Shown: positions 23,763 through 34,924, counted from the first letter of the stretch. The stretch: DNA of 64,000 bases from Rhabdophis nuchalis (GCA_039707465.1 CM077648.1:22444119-22508118), one strand, 5' to 3'. The notes: generated by a model from the sequence alone, not told the origin. Numbers and translations: made by a program.

Positions 23763-23940
23763 TCCTTCCTTCCTTCCTTCCTTCCTTCCTTCCTTTCTTC
23801 TTTTCCTTCCCATTGGGTCACTGGCAGCGGCGGGCCAGATTTACTTCCAGATACACCGGTGGAACCCCCTCTCACCGGTTCTCTAAATTTCACCAACCGG
23901 CTCTCGCGAGTAGGTGTGAACCTGCAGAAACCCACCACTG
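23488..23940. mobile_element. hAT element carrying a TTTC tract
   Basis: Ends CAGTGGTGGGTTTC and GAAACCCACCACTG; perfect duplications AACTGAAC at 23480-23487 and 23941-23948. About 60 bases of another repeat (CTTGCTTAGCAACCAAAATTT) precede a large pyrimidine microsatellite. Same layout as the copies at 46389-46770 and 41256-41740. Confidence 0.93.
23663..23806. repeat. (TTTC)n/(TTCC)n microsatellite
   Basis: About 35 tetranucleotide units. They create artefactual frames of repeated FLSFFLS or KERKKERK on the two strands. Confidence 0.97.
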
Positions 23941-24267
23941 AACTGAACATCTCTGTCCTCTCTTCATCAGACAGAGAGGGAAAGCAGCCCCTTCTCTTGG
24001 AATTTTAGAGGGTTCATTCATGACTTTGCATTTCTAATTCTATTCCCCCCCACGAGTTTCTTCTATGTAGCTTTTGTTCAGGAAAAAGCCCATTAAGAAG
24101 TAAGATGAACGAATTCACCAATTCACTTTTATTGGATCTCTAAGAATTAGCTGAAAGTTGGGATAAGAGACAATAGGAGTATATAGACTGAATTCCCACC
24201 TTTTTATGTATGGAAAGAGGAGTAGGATTTTGATTACACAGTCGTAACCACAATTTTAACTTTTTGT

Positions 24268-24300
24268 CTCCCCCCCCCCTCTCCCTCCCTCCCTCCCCCA
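24268..24300. repeat. C/CTCC-rich tract
   Basis: A run of C followed by (CTCC)n. Confidence 0.85.
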
Positions 24301-24443
24301 TCTCTTGGACATCTTTGAGCTGGAGAGAAAGAAATTTTAATTTATTACACATTGTTAACATTTGAGCTGATTCTAGTAATCACCAGCGGTTCTCTGCTCC
24401 AGGTTACTGGCTACACAGTTTAACCCCAAATATATAATAACAG

Positions 24444-24692
24444 CAGAGATGGTATTCAGCAGGTTCTGACCAGTTCTGGAGAATCAGTAGTGGAAATTTT
24501 AAATAGTTTGGAGAACCGGTAAATACCACCTCTGACTGGCCCCGCCCGCATCTATTCCCTGCCTCCTGAGTCCCAGCTGATTGGGAGGGAATGGAGATTT
24601 TGCAGTATCCTTCCCCTGCCACACCCACCAAGCCACGCCTACCAAGCCACACCCACAGAACCTTTAGCAAAAAAAATTGAACTCCACCACTG
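24444..24692. mobile_element. hAT element
   Basis: Begins CAGAGATGGTATTCAGCAGG, ends GAACTCCACCACTG, with perfect duplications AATAACAG at 24436-24443 and 24693-24700. Contains the ACCAAGCCACACCCA block shared with 22779-23445. Confidence 0.9.
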
Positions 24693-24700
24693 AATAACAG

Positions 24701-25194
24701 GTTAAAATATTTTCAGAGTTGAAAAAAAAAGTCCTACTTTGACAACTCGGTGAACCGTGTCTCTTTTTCTTTGTGGATTTCACCTCTTCCCTTGCTAGAA
24801 TTTCTATTTTCCAATTTATATCAGACATATAAAGCAGAATGAAATACTTTCCACCACATGGAAAGCCATCAATTGTAGCAGTAAAATAACCAGCTGAAAA
24901 GTGTTCAAAATGACTTGCTGAAAGCCAATATTTTAAATTACCCATGGAAAAGTTGCGGATATAGATGATTTTTCATACATACACATTTCTGGTAATTTAT
25001 TATAGTGTTGGGCATTTCATAATAACGGTATGTTCCAGCATGCATTCATCTCTTTTTGAGAAATTTTAGCTACTGGGGTTAGAAGAATATTTTTAAATTT
25101 CAGATATAGGGTAAAATAAAATGCCCTCTCCCAAAATGATGTTATTTCATTTGAAAGTGGGAATTGATCTGTTTGTGGGTATTTTTTCTGATCT
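24701..25194. other. no recognised feature
   Basis: AT-rich sequence without recognised repeats. Confidence 0.4.
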
Positions 25195-25735
25195 GCATTG
25201 GCATCCTTCAGTCTCAAAAGACTATGGTATCGTGCTCTGGAAAGAGGTCAAAGCTGGAGTGTCCTCTCTATAGCACTAGGCCCAGGTAGATTAATATGGA
25301 GGATCACGTCACTGAAATAATCCAATGGAACGGCAGAGTCGATACGATTGGTTCCAGCTGCATCGCAGGAGTTATCAGAACATGGTTGTACACAGTCATG
25401 AACTGCTTCCAGGAATCCGGCTCTGGATTTTGCCTCGAGATTGACTTTTCCAGTAGCGGATATAGCCACAAGGCAGTGGAGGTTTGTAATCAGAGTTTCC
25501 CTTCTCTTATAAGATGGCTCTCTTGTTTTATCTGCCGTTGGGACATAAAGCCCTCTTCTGCCTTCAAAACCATAGACTGTCTCCTCTGACCCTGGAAAGG
25601 GGCCCTTATGAGGTGCTACCAGCCGGGCCAAGGGAACCAAGGTTTTTTTTAAGGAGGTATTACTGCTCCATCACTCACCTTTTGTCCTTGTTGTGACAGG
25701 CAGAGCCTGGCTTCCCAAACGTTGGGCCCAGGATC
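25195..25735. repeat. unassigned interspersed repeat
   Basis: Begins GCATTGGCATCCTTCAGTCTC, AAAAGACTATGGTATCG, an opening I associate with a dispersed reptile repeat. It then runs as a moderately GC-rich block to CCCAAACGTTGGGCCCAGG. The minus strand has a 130-codon frame (25248-25640) without a recognised domain. Boundaries and class are uncertain. Confidence 0.4.
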
Positions 25736-26140
25736 GGATTTCCGATCTATCCATTAAATTATTTATATCAAAATAATAATATAAGATGTTTATATCAGTG
25801 TCACATTCCTCTTTTTTTCTTTTTGAAATGAGAATACATTTTGAGGGAAGATGTTGTTAGAAAATATTTTTTTAGATTAAGATTGGCCTAGTCCAGAGTC
25901 TGGATGCCATCCAAATTTGTTGAACTTTAATTCCAATGCTAACCGAGATAAAAGAAAAACTTGAATTAGCTGAGTCTTCATTTATAGAAGAACCACACTC
26001 CCCATCTTTAAAAAAAAAAGTTGGTAGTAACAATCACCTATTCGTATTATCTTGTCATCATCCTCTTTTTCCTCTTCTTCCCTGCCACTGAGTACCGTAC
26101 TCTTAGAAAATATGTTGTCTATGAGTGTTGGTGCATACTG
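25736..26140. other. no recognised feature
   Basis: AT-rich, apparently unique. Confidence 0.4.
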
Positions 26141-26149
26141 GCAAGGTAT

Positions 26150-26745
26150 ACCAACTGATTGGTATGGTATGTCCTATTAAATATTATTATATTTTCCAGT
26201 GTGGGCTATATTGATGAACATAGTTCCTCCCCCTCTCTTCTTCTTTCTTTCTTGATATACTAGCTCAGTGATGGCTAACCTTTTTTGGCTCGCGTGCCAA
26301 AAGCGGAGGGAGCACAGGGGGGGTCGTGCGTGGGCGTGCCACTCCCATAATGCTATGTGCATGACCCCCTGCTTTTGGCACGCTTTTTTCGCTCTCCCCA
26401 GGCTCCAGAGGCTTTCTAGGAGCCTGGGGAGGGTGAAAACAGCCTCCCCCCCACCTCCACAAGCTTCAGCAGCTTCCCTGAAGCCTCCAGAGGGTGAAAA
26501 ACGGCCTCAAAAGAAGGCCTATATCAGCTGGCCAGAGCACACATGCGTGCTGGAGCTGATAGGGCAACACCTCCCGTGCCCTAAGAAATGGTTCCGCGTG
26601 CCACCTGTGGCACCCGTGCCATAGGTTCACCATCACTGTACTAGCTGATTGGTATATTCTATTAAAGCACATACTATTTTTAGTCTGGCCTATGTTGATG
26701 AACATAGTCCCTCCCCTATCTTCTTTATCAGTCCAGGGTGGGTAA
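26150..26745. repeat. diverged ~100-base duplication flanking a hAT
   Basis: The sequence from CTGATTGGTAT through TGATGAACATAGTTCCTCCC (about 26156-26232) recurs after the hAT element as CTGATTGGTAT..TGATGAACATAGTCCCTCCC (26645-26716). The two copies differ by substitutions and small indels, so the duplication is old and separate from the insertion. Confidence 0.65.
26266..26638. mobile_element. hAT element, CAGTGATGGCTAACC family
   Basis: Left CAGTGATGGCTAACCTTTTTTGGC, right GGTTCACCATCACTG; perfect duplications TACTAGCT at 26258-26265 and 26639-26646. The interior has inverted CAGGCTCC/GGAGCCTG blocks as in 16514-16956. Confidence 0.94.
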
Positions 26746-27140
26746 GGAAACAGGGAAATAAACCACTAAGGGACTTGCTAAAGGTGAATCAGATAGAGCA
26801 TCTTATGACCAAAGTGGAGGAAGAGTTTGAAATATGGGAAGGAATTTTTAAACCACCTGGTTCACAATGGAACAAAAGAACTTAAGGCTGCTGAGTAGAA
26901 AATACCCCTGATTATTAAGACACCAGACAGCATGGAGCCACCCGGTCAACATTTCTAAGAGTTGTGTCCTGGTATCACTTCATCTCTAATGTGTCACTGT
27001 GTCCTGGAATCTAAGATATGTTTTCTAGAAGCCCATGTGTGAATTTGCCATTTGCCTACATTAAATAAGTGCATGATATTGTTAATTATTTGATGCTTTC
27101 TTATGTTTTTTTTGGGGGGGATGACTTTTTCCTATGATTT

Positions 27141-27656
27141 ACTAGCTGAATACCCATGCTCTGCTACAAAACAATGTGATCGGCTTGATAAATCGACACT
27201 TACAGCTTGAAAATTAATGACTAGTTACGATCACTAGTTACGATCACACCTCCCCTTCTCTCCCTCAGACTTGCCTCACGGAGGTCTCTCCTATCTCATC
27301 CCCTTATCTCCTTCAGTCTAACTCCTTAGCATCTGAGCGTTTTTCAGGTAGGGAGCAGGAATAGACTGTCTAAACTACCAGCCCTCAGGCTGGATGAGTC
27401 ACACACTAGCCATGCCCATGCCCAAGTGGCAGTTGGAACAGAGTCCTTTTCAGGTAGGGAGGGGGAGTAGAACATCCAACTTCTTAGCATCAGAGTGTGT
27501 TAATAATACTACAAGAAATACTAATGATCTGATGAGCATTTTAGAAAATCCTTTCTTAGCAAGCACCTAGAAGCCAAGCGGAACATACCTGCCAAATTTC
27601 AAGTTTGAAGGAGATTTCATGATAATGCATGAGTAATTCATGCTTATATATAGATA
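27141..27656 (+). repeat. interspersed repeat with TAGA tail (family B)
   Basis: Starts ACTAGCTGAATACCCATGCTCTGC and ends CATGCTTATATATAGATAGATT. Similar design to family A (CTAGCTGATA..CCCGG opening, tetranucleotide end) but with different internal sequence. Class unknown. Confidence 0.5.
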
Positions 27657-28915
27657 GATTATTTAACAACAGTATTTATTTGTATTTAAGATATTTATAA
27701 TATCAATCTCTTACAGAATTTAAGCCCCACCTCTTTTTAACATCCAAGCAAGTTAAAAGAACTTGCATCCAAGCAAGTTAAAAGAAGAGCAGGTCTTCAA
27801 TCTTATGGCCCTACTCACTGTCTTGACTTTTTGATCCATCTTGCAGATGTCCTTGCCTACTTTACGTTAATCTGTCTCTGACCATAACAAGCTAACATTA
27901 CATTTAATATGTCTAGGTTAGTAATGAGGCCCTATCTTGTAACGTATTGTCCTCATCAGCTGCTATTTCTGATGAGTTAAATGGTTTGTCAGGTTAGGGA
28001 ATACAATTAGCTTTTGATGGAATGAATGAGACTGTAGCAATGCCCACCACATTTTTACATCATTTACAAATTAGATGTTTGGTCATTTGCTCTTAGTCAA
28101 TGGTCCCTGTATTTGAGCCTGTAGTTCAATTCTAAGAACACGATTTATGGCAAATCAGTATGAGTGTTTTGCTTATGATAGGAAAATTGGAGGTAGAGAA
28201 GGTTTAATTACATTAACATGCAATAGCCACAGCTATTAGGAACCTGGCATTATTTAACAAAGAAACTATGCATATTATGCAATATGTGACAATTCTTCTT
28301 AGTGCATTTTTACCTCTGAGTGTCCTCTGATTTGAAAGTTGGATAATTTAATTCATTCAGTTGAATTTAATAACAGTACATTATAAAGCTGAGTAAGTTA
28401 CTATAATAGCTTCCCTTACAGAGTATGTTAAGCTTATGAGTTTGCAAAAGATGGATGAATGCCACAAAGAGAGTTTTAAGGCAGATGAAAAGTTAAACTG
28501 GCAAATAAGTGACCTGATGTTAAATGAATTAACTGAGTCACCTATTCTATTTTCCTGTTGTAATAAATATTGAAAGGAATTGTAATAAAGGCAGAGCCAA
28601 ACTCCAATCACTATGTAACTGGGATATATCCATAAATTTATAAGGCTACAATTCTATAGGCTTATACTTGAATATATTTACATATTCTGGCTGTCCTTGT
28701 TATTTTTGTTTTATTATGGTTGTTTATTATTTTATTTATGCAGGGAACAAATATCTGCCTGCAAGAAGCTTCAATTTTTTTTAAAAAAAAATAACTGCTT
28801 CCTTCTATTTTTATTTAATTTTCCTTCTAGTTATTCTACTAGGGCAGGAGTAAGAAACCCATCCTCTGGTGTGACAAAAATGAACTCCCCCAAAGTGGCT
28901 AGAAATAAAAAAATT
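27657..28915. other. no recognised feature
   Basis: AT-rich sequence. A 26-base tandem duplication (CATCCAAGCAAGTTAAAAGAA) lies near 27740-27786. Confidence 0.4.
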
Positions 28916-29172
28916 GCCTTCAGAAGTTGTTGGTAGTCCAACACTGCAGGTTTTTAAAAAGAGATTGGACAACCATTTGTCTGAAATGGTATAGAGTTTC
29001 CTACTTGAGCAGGGGGTTGGACTAGAACAGAGGTGTCAAACTCGTGGCCCGCATGCTGGATGCATCAGGCAATGGTTACGCCCACCCCCAGGTTAACAAA
29101 GGGGGGGAAGCTGCGATTTGTCACTTGATGACACCCCTGGACTATAAGATTTCCAAAGTTTCGTCCAACTCT
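28916..29172 (+). mobile_element. CR1 LINE 3' end split by a hAT MITE
   Basis: CR1 terminal codons (TTTTTAAAAAGAGATTGGACAACC) and UTR up to TTGGACTAGAA, interrupted at 29028, resuming at 29140. Confidence 0.8.
29028..29139. mobile_element. hAT MITE inside CR1
   Basis: Left CAGAGGTGTCAAACTCG, right GATGACACCCCTG; duplications GACTAGAA (29020-29027) and GACTATAA (29140-29147), 7 of 8, within the CR1 3' UTR. Confidence 0.88.
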
Positions 29173-29179
29173 GTTTGTG

Positions 29180-29764
29180 TTAAGAGGCCCTCTGGAAATG
29201 TGGAGTTCGTGTAGTATAAGCATCACATTTAAGTTCCTCTATGTTAACTGCCTTGAAATCTTGCCCAAAATGAACAAAATTACCAATAAATAAAGGGGAT
29301 CCCCAGAATAAGCATAATAAAGACATAAAAGTCTGGATAATGTATTGACAAAATGAATCAACAGCAGTGGCCTGGATTAAATATCTTCTGTGCAGTCAAG
29401 TAATATTTTATGGGACAACATACATAAAGTATACAAAACCACAGTAGAAGGAGGTTGAGCATACTTTATTGGTTGCAGTATTATCTATTAGACGATGGGA
29501 AATCATTTGGACATGCTTTGCAAGACATCGGAACAGGTACAAAGCACCTCTTTCTGAATCAATAAAGCAGCCTCATCTTCCCCCCTGTTTGGACAGCTGC
29601 TTCATAAGCTGCTAATAGTCACTCACTTTCCTTCAAAGCATGTGTGGAAGCATTCAGGAAGAGGTTCCAGAGCAGCTGTGCAAACTTGAAAAAATAAATA
29701 GAGAAGCAGCTGCTTTCCTGATTCAGAGAGAGTAGCTTTCTATGACCTCACATTGTTGCCATGC
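29180..29764. other. no recognised feature
   Basis: AT-rich, apparently unique. Confidence 0.4.
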
Positions 29765-29772
29765 ACCTTCTC

Positions 29773-29887
29773 CAGTGGTGGCTTTCAATTTATTTTACTA
29801 CCGGTTCGCTCATGTGCGCACAAGCCTCCCGCCACCATTACTACTGGTTCGCCTGTTTTGGGGCGAACCGACAGAAACCCACCTCTG
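29773..29887. mobile_element. short hAT MITE, CAGTGGTGGCTTTC family
   Basis: Left CAGTGGTGGCTTTCAATTT, right ACAGAAACCCACCTCTG; perfect duplications ACCTTCTC at 29765-29772 and 29888-29895. Contains inverted TACCGGTTCGC/GCGAACCG segments. Confidence 0.92.
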
Positions 29888-29930
29888 ACCTTCTCATAGG
29901 ATTCATACAGCCCTAGTCAATGCATTACCC

Positions 29931-30282
29931 CAGGGGTGTCAAACTCAAGGCCCGCAGGTCAGATACAGCCCAGGGGGGTGGGTTGCTTAAATCTGACTCA
30001 TGGGGCTGGCCTGGAACTAGCAAAGGACTGGCCCACGGTGCCTCTGCTGGCCAGAACATGTGCATGTTCCCTGCATCCCTTTTTGGCTGGCAAAGTATTG
30101 CAGGAGACCATCCAAGCAGAAAATGGTTCATGGGGGCTGCACATGCCCCCTCCCCAGTGCCCCATTTTGGCTGGCAGGTTACTGCAGGAGGCATCCATCC
30201 TGACTCTCCCACCCTGGCCAGCCCACAGAGGAGAACTACAATGCTTAGCCAGCCCTCGAAGAAATCCAGTTTGACACTCCTG
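29931..30282. mobile_element. hAT element, CAGGGGTGTCAAACTC family, long form
   Basis: Left CAGGGGTGTCAAACTCAAGG, right AGTTTGACACTCCTG; duplications CATTACCC (29923-29930) and AATTACCG (30283-30290), 6 of 8. The right duplication overlaps the first bases of the next element, so this hAT landed exactly at the edge of the TA-flanked element at 30288. Open frames (up to 148 codons) are artefacts. Confidence 0.82.
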
Positions 30283-30287
30283 AATTA

Positions 30288-30838
30288 CCGTATTTTCCAG
30301 CGTATAAGATGCACCTTTTCCCCCTCAAAAAAGAGGCTGAAAATCTGGGTGTGTCTTATACACTGAATACAGCAATTTTTGCCTCCCCAAACCCCACTCC
30401 CGTCACCAAAATGGCCGTGCATAGCTTGTAGAAGGCTTCTAGAAATCTCCTGGGGGCTGGGAGGACAGAAATGAGCAAAAAAATGGCCTTTTTTTGGGCT
30501 CAATTTTACCCCCCACAGCCCCCAGGAACACTCTATAAGCTTCCTAGAGGCTATCTATGCTCTTTTATTTTATGAAAAATGGGCCTGTTTTTGCAAAAAA
30601 ATTGGCCTGTTTTTGCTCTTTTTTGAACCCCACCCCCCATAGCAGCACTCTACAAGTTCCCTAAAGGCCTTTGTCGGGGGGGAAACGGGCCCGTTTTTGC
30701 GAAAAATGAGCCATTTTTAGGAGGTTTGCGAAAAATGAGCCATTTTTAGGAGGTTTGCAGATTGTAAAAACTTTTTTTTCTCTTCAAAACCTTGCTGCGT
30801 CTTATACTCTGGTGCGTCTTATACTCCAAAAAATATGG
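30288..30838. mobile_element. Tc1/mariner-type MITE, CCGTATTTTCC..GTATAAG family
   Basis: Left CCGTATTTTCCAGCGTATAAG, right CTTATACTCCAAAAAATATGG, with TA on both sides (30286-30287, 30839-30840). Related copies are 32268-32694, 50364-50800 and 54836-55204. A ~27-base unit (GCGAAAAATGAGCCATTTTT) is tandemly duplicated near 30697-30752. Confidence 0.82.
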
Positions 30839-31184
30839 TATCCTCTTTCTAAATATTTGCAAGGATTTCTCTGGGAATTGCAACTCCTGTTGCAAGGAAG
30901 CTCTTGTTCCCATGATGATGTAGCTTGGAAACGAAAGAGTTCCAGTGAGTCATTCATCCATCCCTTGACCAAAAACAGGAAGAATAACACATTCCTTTAA
31001 AAGCATAGGGAGTGGGAATCCCAATGATTATGAGTCTTTGTGTTTCAACTTGATCTCTGGCCAAGTGTCACTGCTTGTGGCTGCTGTGAAAATATGATCT
31101 GCTAATCCTGTCTGCCTCTTCTAAAGCCTTATTGTTCCCTGCTAGAAAAAGACAAAATATCTGCAAACTTCATGCATACATTCG

Positions 31185-31256
31185 TCAACATTCGATGTAT
31201 TTGAAGTGATACTGATCCAGTCAACATTCGATGTATTTGAAGTGATACTGATCCAG
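31185..31256. repeat. exact 36-base tandem duplication
   Basis: 31185-31220 and 31221-31256 are identical, starting TCAACATTCGATG and ending CTGATCCAG. Confidence 0.95.
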
Positions 31257-31561
31257 CCTGGTGATGCTGCAGAACTTCAGGCTTAATTAAATAAACTTCC
31301 TAATAGATGAGGCAATAGATAAAACAAATGAGTAGTTAGGACTTGAGCCCAAGTAAACAATTGAACAAGGTCTGCTGAAGCATAATATGCAAGATCCAGA
31401 AGCTTGTTTACTAAAGCAAGTGTTCTTGCTTTACAAATTTGTTCTAATGTCAGATGAACTTCCTGAATGAGAAACATAGAAAATGCTACAATATCCTGTT
31501 TCTCTCTTCTGCAAAATTGGAATTCAATGGATTTCTATGTCTAAACATGGAGGTTCTATAT

Positions 31562-31672
31562 CAGGGGTTCCGAAACTTGGCAACTTTAAGACTTGTGGAC
31601 TTCAATTCCCAGAATTCTCCAGCCAGCTATGAAGTCCACAAGTCTTAAAGTTGCCAAGTTTCGGAACCCCTG
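31562..31672. mobile_element. hAT-type foldback MITE, right arm shortened
   Basis: Left CAGGGGTTCCGAAACTTGGC, right GCCAAGTTTCGGAACCCCTG; perfect duplications TTCTATAT at 31554-31561 and 31673-31680. About 24 bases of the right arm next to the loop are missing, although they persist in a duplicated right half at 31729-31796. Confidence 0.92.
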
Positions 31673-31852
31673 TTCTATATAGAAGTAATCAGTTAATTTA
31701 GTTCACGGGTGTCAAACTCACTGCATCATAGCTGGCTGGAGAATTCTGGGAATTGAAGTCCACAAGTCTTAAAGTTGCCAAGTTTCAGAACCCCTGTTCT
31801 ATATAGAAGTAATCAGTTAATTTAGTTCACGGGTGTCAAACTCACTGCATCA
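31631..31852. repeat. tandem duplication spanning two hAT elements
   Basis: 31631-31728 recurs at 31755-31852 (offset 124): right arm of the first hAT, intervening AAGTAATCAGTTAATTTAG, and the first bases of the second hAT (CACGGGTGTCAAACTC). Copies differ at very few positions. Confidence 0.9.
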
Positions 31853-31961
31853 CGTCGCCATCACATGTCATTTCACAATGTTTTTCCCATTCACAGAGCT
31901 TGGATCGGTGTGGCCTGCGCATGACGCATCCCGCCCATGGGCCACCAATTTGACACTTCTG
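31828..31961. mobile_element. hAT MITE, CAGGGGTGTCAAACTC family
   Basis: Left CACGGGTGTCAAACTCAC, right AATTTGACACTTCTG; perfect duplications ATTTAGTT at 31820-31827 and 31962-31969. Confidence 0.92.
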
Positions 31962-32267
31962 ATTTAGTTCCATAGAGTCGGGTGTTGCCCCAAGGAAGTA
32001 AAGCAGTTTCCTCTCAATCGGAACTATACTTTACAAATTACAAATAAGTCACATATTTTTCAGACAGGTAAATTTAGGAAGTACAGCTACTTCTTCTTTA
32101 AATCTCCATCCATAGAAAAACAACAATTCCTGAAGTACTGTCAATAATAATAACTATAATAAATCTTGATACTTAAGGCCTTAATTATGATGCCTATGTG
32201 AAAATAATGACATATGATTTTCTCCAAAGTTATAAATCGCATCAGATAACGCATGAATCATAATTTA

Positions 32268-32694
32268 CCGTATTTTTCAGGGTATAAGCCACACCGGAGT
32301 ATAAGACACACCAAGATTTTGAAAAGGCAAATTTTTAAAAAAAGTTTTTGCACTCTGCAGACCCCCCCCCCCCAAACAGGCTGTTTTTCACAGAAATGGG
32401 CCCATTTTTTGTTTTAAAAAGTGCATGAGTAGCCTTTAGGAGGCCTTTAGAGTGCTCTTGGGGTCTGGGGGGCAGGCAAAACGAGCAAAAAACAGTCCAT
32501 TTTTTGCTCATTTTTGCCCTCCCCAGCCCCCAGGAGCACTCTGGAAACATCCTAAAGGCTATCCACAACCATTTTTGGAAAGGGGGCAGGGTTTCAGGAG
32601 GCCAAAAATGCTGTATTCAGTGGATAAGACACACCCAGATTTTCACCCTCTTTTTTGGGGGGGGAAAAGTGCGTTTTATACTCTGAAAAAACGG
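32268..32694. mobile_element. Tc1/mariner-type MITE, CCGTATTTTTC family
   Basis: Left CCGTATTTTTCAGGGTATAAG, right TTATACTCTGAAAAAACGG, TA on both sides (32266-32267, 32695-32696). The interior shows inverted GCACTCT/AGAGTGC blocks. Confidence 0.85.
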
Positions 32695-32817
32695 TAATCC
32701 TGTATGTGTCAATTTAGTAATCTCATTAAATGTAAGGAGACTTATTCCTATGGTAGTGATGAGAGTTTGACCTTTGTGTGGGAAATTGAGGATCCAATCC
32801 TCATATACAACTGAAAC

Positions 32818-33086
32818 CAGGGGTGGGTTGCTGCCAGCATTACTGCTGGTTCGGCACGCAAAAAAAAATCTGTGTGCATGCACATTTACATCTAAAAAGG
32901 TCTGCACATGTGCAGAACATAAGTAAAGGGGGTGAATTACATTTCTGCAATGAAGATTGTTCTGTATATGTGCAGAAGCAAAATTCAAGATGGCGCTGAT
33001 GACAATAGAACTGATTCGGGTGTGTGGGAGGCTGAGTTACTACCTACTCGGCCGAACCAATCCGAACCGGTAGGAACCCATCTCTC
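32818..33086. mobile_element. hAT element, CAGNGGTGGGTTNC..ACCGG family
   Basis: Left CAGGGGTGGGTTGCTGCC; right GAACCGGTAGGAACCCATCTC. Duplications ACTGAAAC (32810-32817) and CCTGACAC (33087-33094), 6 of 8. Confidence 0.75.
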
Positions 33087-33359
33087 CCTGACACCCATTT
33101 ATCTTTTTATCTATCAAGCATATGTTGTGTGGCTGGAAGGAAGGAAGCAAAATAATATGCAGTAATTATTGCCAACTGCTTTGGGATTCTGGAATCTGTG
33201 CTCCCCAAAAACGTGTAGGTTTTCTTGGAAGCGGTGTAGCAAATAAAATGTAATAAATACTAGAGACAAGTGACATCCACAAGAAATCAAGAAAATGTCG
33301 AATGTCAAATGCCAAATCATGTGCTATGACTTCACTGCACAACTGATCTAATTATAGAG

Positions 33360-33900
33360 CAGTGGTGTCAAACTGGCAGTCCGCGGGTCAGATGCATCAC
33401 ATGTAGGCCACTCCCACACCAGTTCTGTGAAAGGAAAAAATATTGTGATATGTCACGTGATGGCAACGAGACGCCACATATTTGACAGAGTCAGTTTAAT
33501 GTCAGGATTCTAAGTAATAGATCTATAGCAAGCAAAACTTCAAGGCAGGTAGATTCCTCAAATAGCTTTATTGGAAATTTCATATTGGCAATATCTGGTG
33601 AAAACTGATCTTGAAGTCTCCTGTGGTTTCTCCCTAATTAAAAGTAAATGGTTTTCTACTTTCTCAAAACAATCAGTCACATGGTCCAACCAGAATGCGG
33701 ACTAGTAGCCAGGTAGCATCACTCCGCCTTCCTCTAATCAGGTATGAAAATGTCCTTGGTCCCCAAGAGAAAATATTCTGTTTTGGTTACAGAATCACCT
33801 CTATCTCATATCCTCCCTCCCTATCCCTCAGCTCCAGTGTGGTAACACTGAAGCGGTTAAAAATGGCTTTGGTTAGGTCCGCTTCAGGTTGACACCCATG
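33360..33900. mobile_element. hAT MITE split by a 401-base insertion
   Basis: Left CAGTGGTGTCAAACTGG at 33360, right end GGTTGACACCCATG at 33900, duplications TTATAGAG (33352-33359) and TTATAGAC (33901-33908), 7 of 8. The hAT body breaks at 33487 and resumes at about 33889. Confidence 0.7.
33488..33888 (-). mobile_element. unassigned insertion inside hAT
   Basis: Flanked by TTGACA at 33482-33487 and 33889-33894, consistent with a short target duplication. On the minus strand it carries a CCAATAAAG polyadenylation-like motif near 33573. It lacks clean TG..CA ends, so I do not call it an LTR. Confidence 0.4.
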
Positions 33901-34134
33901 TTATAGACAGTATGTAAATTGTGTCAGTTGCATGGTGAAATGACACACGTGTTATTTATCATCCTTGTAGATGTCTGTGCTAGTTCGATATCAGTACTAT
34001 ATTTCTCTTTCTAATATTTAGCTATTTCTATCGGAAACCCATTATTGTTTCTAATGGTCTTCAGAACATCATTGCTCCCACATTTGCTTCTGATTAGATT
34101 ACGATAGACAATTTCTTATCCTATAGGAATTTTG

Positions 34135-34430
34135 ACAGGAAGTCAAAATTCCGCACCTTCCGCCAGAAATTAAAGACACTCTTGTTCAATCAGGCCGGTT
34201 TGGCCTAAGCTATTTACCTAGCCTACAGTCTGTACCATAAATTGTTTTAATTGGGTTTTAGATGGGGTCATGTTTTAACATTTTTAATTTTTAGCACAGG
34301 GATAATTTATTTAATCTGGTATTAATTATTTATATTTGTGATATTGTGTGTTTTAATTTCCTGTGCACTGCCCCAAGTCCCTTTGGGGAGAGGGTGCGGT
34401 TATATAAATTCAACAAATAAATAAATAAGT
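34135..34430 (+). mobile_element. L2-type LINE 3' end
   Basis: The last codons (TTCCGCCAGAAATTAAAG..TTCAATCAGGCCGG) correspond to the LKTYFFQQAG end of the 1960-2472 frame, followed by the UTR and GCACTGCCCCAAGTCCCTTTGG and an (AAAT)n tail. Confidence 0.8.
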
Positions 34431-34541
34431 TGGAAAGTGATTTTTAAAAAAAATCTTCTCTAATTAATGGCAACATTTCTTTCTTTTTTCTTTCAGTCAT
34501 TAACTTGTGTTGCTCTGTTTGCATATGCCACCATTTTGTAA

Positions 34542-34569
34542 GAGAGAGAGAGAGGGGGGGAGGGAGGGA
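34542..34569. repeat. (AG)n/G-rich tract
   Basis: AG units followed by GGGGGGAGGGAGGG. Confidence 0.9.
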
Positions 34570-34924
34570 TATCAGTGATTTCAGATATCTCAAAGAAAAT
34601 AAGATCTGAGAACATTGGATAAACTTGAATAGCAAACCCAGATTTGAGTGGTATGCTAAACAAAATCAAATGTCACAACAATGGTGAAATAGCCCAGAAA
34701 TGAAAAGAAGCATTAATCCCCACAATCAAGGAATGGATTGAAAAGGTGATGGAACTGACGGAGATGGTGAAACTGACAGCATTAATTAGGGACAATAATG
34801 TAACTTTCTGAACTTTCTTTCTGAAAGAGAAAAAAATATGAAACTTTGGCTTTTGAAAATTAAATGGGTAATCGTTATAGAAATGGCTAGTGGTTAGTAT
34901 TTGGCATAACTAAAAGTTGATATT

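Noticed and set aside
23527..23950. Open frames of 69-119 codons on both strands
   Set aside because: They translate the TTTC microsatellite (FLSFFLS or KERKKERK) and hAT ends.
25248..25640. 130-codon minus frame
   Set aside because: It lies in a probable interspersed repeat and no domain was recognised; kept only as a repeat.
29920..30366. 148-codon frame
   Set aside because: It crosses a hAT and the next mariner-type element.
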